Source: Pseudonocardia sp. TRM90224 (GTDB taxonomy: Bacteria; Actinomycetota; Actinomycetes; Mycobacteriales; Pseudonocardiaceae). From it: 64,000 nucleotides of DNA. The notes under the pieces were generated by a model. It was not told the origin of the DNA and searched no databases. It saw only the letters and a list, made by a program, of their open reading frames with translations. Made by a program: the position numbers and the translations under genes. Of this stretch, positions 59,408-64,000 are shown piece after piece; position 1 is the first letter of the stretch; each line of letters begins with the position of its first letter. Location: assembly GCF_021245725.1 (NCBI RefSeq), contig NZ_JAJGSX010000035.1:31523-95522 (forward strand), given 5' to 3'.

Positions 59408-59934
59408 TGCTGCGCGAGACCGTCCGCGCCGACCTGCTGGCGATGGCCGACCTGCCCTATGACGGCGAGGACGTCGACCAGCTCACCCACGCGCTGCAAG
59501 CCGGTGCGCTCGCCGTAGAGGCCGGGGCGCGGCCCGCGCTCGTCGCGGCCGCGCTGCTGCACGACGTCGGCCGGCTCCCGCACGTGGAGGCCGCCCTGCC
59601 GGCCGCGCCCCACGAGCGGGCCGGCGCCGCGTACGTCACCCGGCTGCTGGGCCAGGAGGTCGGCTGGCTGGTCGGCTCGCACGTGCTGGCCAAGCGGGCG
59701 CTCGTCGCAACCGACCCGGACTACCTGGCGCTGCTCTCGCCGACGTCGGTGCGCACGCTGCGGGAGCAGGGCGGGCCCGCCGCCGGCGACGAGGTCGAGC
59801 GCTTCCTGCGCCACCCGCTCGCCGCCGACGCCATGGCGCTGCGGCGCTGGGACGACGGCGCCAAGGATCCGTCAGCCCCGACCCCGTCGCTCGAGGCGCT
59901 GCTGGACGCGGCCCTGCCCGCTGACGCTGCTTGA
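59407..59934 (+). CDS. PhnZ-like HD-domain protein (phosphonate degradation associated)
   Basis: 175 residues. Metal ligands fit an HD-domain mixed-valent di-iron oxygenase: QLTHALQAGALAVE, ALLHDVGRL (the HD pair), PHERAGAAYVTRLLG, SHVLAKRALVATDPDY, and the conserved TLREQGGP end. PhnZ cleaves 2-amino-1-hydroxyethylphosphonate to glycine and phosphate; members of this family accompany phosphonate operons. The usual partner PhnY (an Fe/2-oxoglutarate hydroxylase) is not in the window, so the substrate may be made elsewhere or differ. ATG 59407 overlaps the phnE stop by one base. Confidence 0.83.
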   Translation: MLRETVRADLLAMADLPYDGEDVDQLTHALQAGALAVEAGARPALVAAALLHDVGRLPHVEAALPAAPHERAGAAYVTRLLGQEVGWLVGSHVLAKRALVATDPDYLALLSPTSVRTLREQGGPAAGDEVERFLRHPLAADAMALRRWDDGAKDPSAPTPSLEALLDAALPADAA

Positions 59935-60056
59935 CCGGTCGGGCTCACGCGTCGCGAGACGGCCGGAGCGACGGGCGGCTGGTTCTTCGGTCCCGCAAGG
60001 TCCGGATCGAACCAACCGTGGCCGCGGCGAGGACTGGATGCGTGCGATCTGCACGC

Positions 60057-60115
60057 GAGGGCAGCAAAGCCACTTTCCGGCCCTCACAGGGCAGGAAAGT
60101 GGCTTTCCTGCCCTC
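60057..60115. repeat. nested palindromic element, copy 6
   Basis: GAGGGCAGCAAAGCCACTTTCC... (60057-60083) and inverted arm 60089-60115, ending CTGCCCTC, with one mismatch in the left core (GCAAAG for GGAAAG). It lies in the 208-bp gap between the PhnZ-like and DUF4267-like genes, right beside the worn copy at 60155. The rest of the gap shows nothing I can support. Confidence 0.85.
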
Positions 60116-60142
60116 CTCAACCCCGGGGTGAGCGTCGGCGAT

Positions 60143-60583
60143 TCATCTGACGATCACTTCCGGCCCCGTGAGGGCCTGAGCCCGGCTTTCCTGCCTTCCG
60201 CGCGAGCGGCTCAGCAGCGCCCCGGCCCCGACGACCATGATCGCCGCCGTTGCACCGTGGACACCGAGGCCGGCGAGCGGGCTGCCGTCGCGGCTCAGCA
60301 CGATCACGGCGTCGCCGAACGGGATCGTGCTGAACGCGAGGAGTGCCAGCCCGACCGTCCGGCGCCGGTCGGGGCCCCTGACCGCGGCCAGGAGCGTCAA
60401 CATGACCAGGCCGGCCCCGACGTCGCGCACGCCCTTCACCGCCAGGTAGGGGTCGTCGGCCGGCGGCGCCGGCACACCGAAGCCTGCGCCGGCGCCCGCC
60501 GGGTCGGCGAGGAACCAGGCGCCGATGCCGAGGATCCCGACCCCGATCGCTCCGGCGATGGCATAGCCCAACTTCGTACGCAT
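60143..60583 (-). CDS. DUF4267-like small membrane protein with element-derived tail
   Basis: 146 residues with four helices: LGYAIAGAIGVGILGIGAWFL, an amphipathic segment with KGVRDVGAGLVMLTLLAAV, TVGLALLAFSTIPFGDAVIVL and LGVHGATAAIMVVGAGALL. The KGxRDxxxG motif after a short loop is typical of DUF4267 proteins, whose role is unknown. The last 17 residues (GRQESRAQALTGPEVIV) look like the QESHFP...GPES peptide of the palindromic element and are encoded by a worn copy. Divergent from a TetR gene that probably regulates it. Confidence 0.75.
   Translation of the reverse strand: MRTKLGYAIAGAIGVGILGIGAWFLADPAGAGAGFGVPAPPADDPYLAVKGVRDVGAGLVMLTLLAAVRGPDRRRTVGLALLAFSTIPFGDAVIVLSRDGSPLAGLGVHGATAAIMVVGAGALLSRSRGRQESRAQALTGPEVIVR
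60155..60195. repeat. nested palindromic element, decayed copy 7, at the end of a gene
   Basis: CACTTCCGGCCCCGTGAGGG... through GGCTTTCCTGCC (60155-60195) aligns with the inner and right part of copies 2, 4 and 6, with changes that destroy most pairing. It encodes the tail of the DUF4267-like protein. Confidence 0.65.
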
Positions 60584-60592
60584 CTGTTCTCC

Positions 60593-60654
60593 TAGCGTTG
60601 CTAGCTCCTAGGTCGATGCTAGCTATAGCGATGTGCGAAAGTCTAGCGATGCTA
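60593..60654. promoter_or_regulatory. TetR operators in the divergent promoter
   Basis: TAGCGTTGCTA (60593-60603) and TAGCGATGCTA (60644-60654) flank a palindromic GATGCTAGCTATAGCGATG. The repeated TAGCGATG half sites between the two start codons point to autoregulation by the TetR protein at 60666. Confidence 0.55.
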
Positions 60655-60665
60655 CGATCCAGTTC

Positions 60666-61250
60666 GTGGCCATCCAGGAGCGACGCGAACGCCAGCGTGC
60701 CGAGCGACACCAGCGGATCGTCGAAGCTGCGCGAGCGATCGCAGAGGCGGAGGGCTGGGCTGCGGTCACCACCCGCCGGCTCGCCGAGCGCATCGAGTAC
60801 AGCCAGCCGGTGCTCTACGGCCACTTCCCCGGCGGCAAGGAGGCGATCTCCTCCGCGGTGGCGCTGCAGGGCTTCGGCGAGCTCGCGGACAGACTCGGAG
60901 CCGGCGTCGCCGCGGCGCCCGATCCGGCTGCCGGACTCGTTGCGATGGCCGAGGCGTACCTGCGCTTCGCCGAGGAGAACGCGGCGGTCTACGAGGCCAT
61001 GTTCACCATGCCCAGCGAGCTCACGTTCGCCGCCCCGGAGACACCTCCCGCGCTGCAGGCAGGGTTCCAGGTGCTGCGCGACACGCTGGGGGCCGCGACC
61101 GGCGAGACCGACCTCGCTGTCCGTACCGAGCTGGCGTGGAGCACCTTGCACGGGCTTGCGACGCTCACGGCGGCGCGACGCGTCCGGCCCGAGGACGCCC
61201 GGACCCGGCTGGACCTCCTGGTCGCCCAGTGGCAGGCCACTCATACCTGA
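60666..61250 (+). CDS. TetR-family regulator
   Basis: 194 residues from GTG 60666. The helix-turn-helix is WAAVTTRRLAERIEYSQPVLYGHFPGGKEAI, of the group with a WHG-type C-terminal domain (AYLRFAEENAAVYEAMF). Upstream codons from 60633 cover operator sites and are excluded. It likely represses the DUF4267-like gene opposite. Its stop codon is inside the inverted repeat that precedes the next gene. Confidence 0.87.
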   Translation: MAIQERRERQRAERHQRIVEAARAIAEAEGWAAVTTRRLAERIEYSQPVLYGHFPGGKEAISSAVALQGFGELADRLGAGVAAAPDPAAGLVAMAEAYLRFAEENAAVYEAMFTMPSELTFAAPETPPALQAGFQVLRDTLGAATGETDLAVRTELAWSTLHGLATLTAARRVRPEDARTRLDLLVAQWQATHT

Positions 61251-61275
61251 GATGACACAAATTTCCGTCATCTCA
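61248..61275. promoter_or_regulatory. inverted repeat before the MarR-like gene
   Basis: TGAGATGAC (61248-61256) and GTCATCTCA (61267-61275), perfect 9-bp arms with a 10-bp AT-rich spacer, followed by a further TCAT half site. It lies 26 bp ahead of the MarR-like start and is probably its own operator. Confidence 0.65.
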
Positions 61276-61300
61276 GTCATTTCGGGGTAGCCTGGCCCGC

Positions 61301-61789
61301 GTGACCGAACCGTCCGAGCTCGCCTTCGCCGATGAGGCCGGTCGCTACTTCGCAAGGCAGCACGGCCTGCCACCCATGACCGGTCGGGTGATCGGGTGGC
61401 TGATGCTCTGCGAGCCGCAGCTGCAGACGATCGCCGAGCTCGCGGAGGCGCTCAGGGCCAGCCGCACCGCGGTGACCAGCGCCGTCGCCGTGCTGGAGTC
61501 GTGGGAGTGGGTGCAGCGGTCGCGGGCGGCCGGCGAGCGCGTCGACCGCGTCGGCCTCTCGCCCGGCGTGTGGATGCGCCAGCTGGACAACCCGGCCGAG
61601 TACACGGCGTTCGGCGCGCTCGCGCAGCGAGGGCTCGACGCGCTGGCCGACGCGCCGAGCGACCGCCGGGCGCGGCTCGTGGAGATGGCCGCCTTCGCCG
61701 AGTTCCTGGCCGAACGGATGCCCGCGCTCGGGGCCGAGTGGATGGCTCGCCGCGATGCCTTGCGTGCGCATCATGAGGAGGACCGATGA
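61301..61789 (+). CDS. GbsR/MarR-like transcriptional regulator
   Basis: 162 residues. ADEAGRYFARQHGLPPMTGRVIGWLMLCEP followed by LQTIAELAEALRASRTAVTSAVAVLESW and VGLSPGVWMRQL is the GbsR-type MarR pattern, where a winged helix starts after a conserved G-x-P-x-x-x-G-R-x-x-G-W-L motif. GTG 61301. It overlaps the serine hydrolase reading frame by 4 nt and so was once cotranslated with it. Confidence 0.83.
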   Translation: MTEPSELAFADEAGRYFARQHGLPPMTGRVIGWLMLCEPQLQTIAELAEALRASRTAVTSAVAVLESWEWVQRSRAAGERVDRVGLSPGVWMRQLDNPAEYTAFGALAQRGLDALADAPSDRRARLVEMAAFAEFLAERMPALGAEWMARRDALRAHHEEDR

Positions 61790-63131
61790 GGTTCGATCAT
61801 GCACGCTGGGAGGCCCGGTTCGACGAGCTGCGCGCCGACCACCACGTCCCGGGCGCCACGCTGGCCGTGCTCGCCGAAGGTGAGATCCACGAGCTGGCCA
61901 GTGGGGTGTTGCACCGCGGCACGGGGGTCGCGGCGACGCCGGACTCGGTGTTCCAGTCCGGTTCGATCGCCAAGATCTACACCGCGACGCTGGTGATGCA
62001 GCTGGTCGATGCAGGCCTCTTGGAGCTCGACACCGCGGTGTCGGACGTCCTGCCGGAATCCGGGATCACCGCGACCGTCCGCCAGCTGCTCAGCCACACC
62101 AGCGGCCTCGCCGCCGACTTCACGCTCGACACCGGTCGCGGTGACGACTGCCTCGCCCGCTACGCGGACGCCTGCGTCGGCGTCGGCCTCGACTGCCCGC
62201 CCGGCGTGCTGGCCTCTTACTGCAGCACCGGATACAACCTGCTCGGCAGGGTCGTCGAAGTGCTGACCGGTCAGACCTGGGACGACGCGCTCCAGGACCG
62301 GCTGCTGACGCCGCTCGGCCTATCGCACTCGATGACGTTGCCGGAGCAGGCGCTGCGGTTCCGGGTGGCGATGGGCACATGGGCGAGCTGGGCCACGACC
62401 CGGAGCCGGCGCCGGTGTGGGACTTCCTGCCGCGCTCGGCAGGCCCGTCAGGCCGGATGCTGGTGACTGCCGGCGACGTCGTCCGCTTCGCACGGATGCA
62501 CCTCGATGGCAGTCGCGTGCTCACGCCGGGGTCCGTCGCGGCGATGCAGCGGCATGCCGTCGACACGCCCGACCGGTGGTCGTTCGGCACCGACGGCTGG
62601 GGCCTGGGCTGGGCGCTCTACGACTGGGACGGTGTGCGCGGGTACGGCCACGACGGCTCGTCGATCAGTCAACTCTCCTACCTGCGGGTTGTGCCGGAGG
62701 CCGGTGTGATCGCCGTGCTGCTGACCAACGGCGGCGGCGCGCATCAGCTCTGCACCGCGCTGTTCGGAGAGGTGCTCGGTGAGCTCGCCGGCGTGCGGCT
62801 CCCCGACACCTTCCGGCCCCCGACCCGTCCGGTTGCGGTGGACATCAACCGGTGGGTAGGCACGTACGAACGCGAAGGCGTGATCCTCACCGTCAGCGAG
62901 GCCGACGGGGTCGCGGGTGTCAGGTTCGAGCCGACGGGCGCCATAGCCGACTTCTCGCCTCCGCTCGACCTCGACCTCGTGCCCGTCACGGAGACCCTCT
63001 TCGCCGCGCCAGGCCAGGGCGTCATGAACGCCGAGTGGATCCCCGTGACCTTCACCCGGCTGCCCGACGGCACCGACGGTGTCTACTTCGGGATGCGGAT
63101 CGCGCTCAAACTTCCTCGAGGAGACGTGTGA
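61786..63131 (+). pseudogene. beta-lactamase-like serine hydrolase, broken by a one-base deletion
   Basis: Read from ATG 61786 the first 200 residues are a class C beta-lactamase/esterase-like enzyme: SGSIAKIYTATLVMQ holds the S-x-x-K motif, YCSTGYNLLG the Y-x-N motif. At about 62376 the frame breaks. The other frame continues the family without loss (MGELGHDPEPAPVWDFLPRS to HDG in GYGHDGSS, then a lipocalin-like end to 63131). Adding one C to GGCACATGG, to give G-H-M, restores a single 449-residue protein. Either a real mutation or a sequencing error. It is followed by a hydratase with a 4-nt overlap, so transcription continues. Confidence 0.82.
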
Positions 63132-63877
63132 ACACCCCTGCGGAGATCATCGGTCGGTCCCGTCTCGACCGGGCCCCGCTCGGTGCCCTGCCCGAGGCGC
63201 ATCGACCCGTCGACGTGGTCGACGGCTACCGCGTGCAGGACGCCGTGCACGCATACCTGACGTCCGAGGGGCACGGTGGGCTCGTCGGCTACAAGATCGG
63301 CTGCACGACGCCGGTGATGCAGGCCTTCCTCGACATCGCGCATCCGTGCGCCGGTGGGATCTTCGCGAGCACCGTCCGGACGGGCGAGATCGCGATGGCC
63401 GACTTCGTCAGGGTGGGCGTCGAGTGCGAGCTCGCGGTGCGGCTCGGTGCCGATCTCGGCGGCGAGGTGACGCTCCTGGAGGCCGCCGGCGCGGTCGGCG
63501 CGTGCATGGCCGCGATCGAGCTGGTGGACGACCGCTACGTCGACTTCACGACGCTGGGCGCGCCGACACTGATCGCGGACGACTTCTTCGGCGCCGGGTG
63601 CGTCATCGGGCCGGAGAACACCGGCTTCGACCCGACCGAGCTGCGTTCCGTCACCGCGTCCATGTCGGTCGACGGTGAGCGGGCCGGCGAGGGCGCCGGG
63701 ACGGACGTGCTCGGCGACCCGTTGAACGCGCTGGTGTGGCTCGCCGGTGTCAGGCAGCTCCGCCGCGGGCAGATCGTCCTGCTCGGCAGCGTCGTGAAGA
63801 CGGCGTGGCTCGACGGCCCGGCGGAGGTCGTGGTGTCGAACCAGCAGCTCGGTGACGTCACCGCCCGCTTCGTCTGA
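63128..63877 (+). CDS. 2-keto-4-pentenoate hydratase-like protein (fumarylacetoacetase superfamily)
   Basis: 249 residues. The metal-binding and active-site parts of MhpD/TesE-type hydratases are seen: VGYKIGCTTPVMQAFLD, RVGVECELAVRLGADL (the E-x-E ligand pair), IELVDDRYVDFTTLGAPTLIADD, and LGDPLNALVWLAGV near the end. Such enzymes add water to 2-oxopent-4-enoates in aromatic or steroid catabolism. No other meta-cleavage gene is near, so the true role may differ. GTG 63128 overlaps the hydrolase stop by 4 nt. Confidence 0.85.
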   Translation: MNTPAEIIGRSRLDRAPLGALPEAHRPVDVVDGYRVQDAVHAYLTSEGHGGLVGYKIGCTTPVMQAFLDIAHPCAGGIFASTVRTGEIAMADFVRVGVECELAVRLGADLGGEVTLLEAAGAVGACMAAIELVDDRYVDFTTLGAPTLIADDFFGAGCVIGPENTGFDPTELRSVTASMSVDGERAGEGAGTDVLGDPLNALVWLAGVRQLRRGQIVLLGSVVKTAWLDGPAEVVVSNQQLGDVTARFV

Positions 63878-63886
63878 TCGCCTGGT

Positions 63887-64000
63887 TCAGGCGACGCGTG
63901 GTCTTCGGCGTGGGACTTGCTCGGGGTCGACGTATCTGGGCGGAATGAATTCCGGTTGCCCATCCGCTATTCGCACGATCCATTCGGTGGCATGGATTTC
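63887..64000 (-). CDS. C-terminal end of a DUF222/HNH endonuclease-like protein (cut by window edge)
   Basis: Only the last 37 residues are inside the window. HATEWIVRIADGQPEFIPPR and YVDPEQVPRRRPRVA are the typical close of actinobacterial DUF222/HNH endonuclease proteins, where P-P-x-W/Y-x-D-P-x-Q-x-P-R follows the HNH motif. These genes are numerous and dispersed in such genomes and often lie in 13E12-type repeats. Convergent with the hydratase, 9 nt away. Confidence 0.6.
   Translation of the reverse strand, partial: EIHATEWIVRIADGQPEFIPPRYVDPEQVPRRRPRVA

Noticed and set aside
62365..62385. Programmed frameshift in the serine hydrolase gene
   Set aside because: No slippery heptamer or downstream structure; a single missing C explains the break better.

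Overview
The window comes from a very GC-rich actinobacterium. Codon use is G/C-ending throughout, GTG starts are common, and the regulators are mostly TetR, MarR, LysR, GntR and LuxR proteins. The GT87 mannosyltransferase, SigE-type sigma factor and Ser/Thr kinases with beta-propellers also fit. A member of the Pseudonocardiales (Pseudonocardia-like) is my best guess from gene content and repeat style; no rRNA or housekeeping marker is present to prove it. I saw no tRNA, rRNA, CRISPR array, prophage or intact insertion sequence.

Layout. 1-8 kb: small metabolic and regulatory genes: a cut-off TetR end with a small membrane protein, an aminotransferase/cupin pair facing a LysR gene, an SDR, a LysR/EamA pair, two exported or anchored proteins of unknown role, and the wreck of a MacB-type ABC exporter. 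8-15 kb: a large LuxR/ATPase regulator, a TetR/molybdenum-oxidoreductase pair, an APH-type kinase, and a macrolide-type glycosyltransferase facing its own TetR gene. 15-30 kb: the centrepiece, a two-gene type I PKS-NRPS assembly line on the minus strand. Its order is ACP-KS-AT-AT-DH-KR-ACP-KS-AT-T, then C-A-T-C*. The A-domain pocket reads as serine, two AT domains stand in a row, and the last C-like domain has lost its catalytic histidines; there is no thioesterase. 30-37 kb: an APH-type kinase facing the PKS, a lone Clp N-domain, a MarR/P450 pair, a SnoaL-like protein, an orphan Tat-exported sugar-binding lipoprotein, and a TetR/SDR pair.

37-47 kb: three tandem protein kinases with beta-propeller sensors, overlapping by 1-4 nt and ranging from canonical to clearly dead, followed by two membrane proteins of glycan type, a SigE-like sigma factor and a membrane protein in the anti-sigma position. 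47-49 kb: MarR plus alpha/beta hydrolase, and a membrane protein. 49-60 kb: a divergent phosphonate island. On the minus strand phnF-G-H-I-(JK fusion)-L-M encodes regulator and C-P lyase. On the plus strand phnD-C-(EE fusion) plus a PhnZ-like HD protein encodes uptake and an oxygenase. 60-64 kb: a DUF4267-like/TetR pair, a MarR-like gene, a serine hydrolase broken by a one-base deletion, a hydratase, and the end of an HNH endonuclease gene.

The most unusual signal is a family of nested palindromes of about 41-59 bp with a conserved GGAAAGCCACTTTCC-like core. Five copies are intergenic hairpins or spacers. Two sit inside genes without breaking the frame, in the PKS and in phnH, where they encode nearly the same peptide (QESHFP...ESGFP). 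A worn copy supplies the tail of the DUF4267-like protein. A second, 22-bp tandem repeat family occurs at two loci and supplies the end of a TetR gene.
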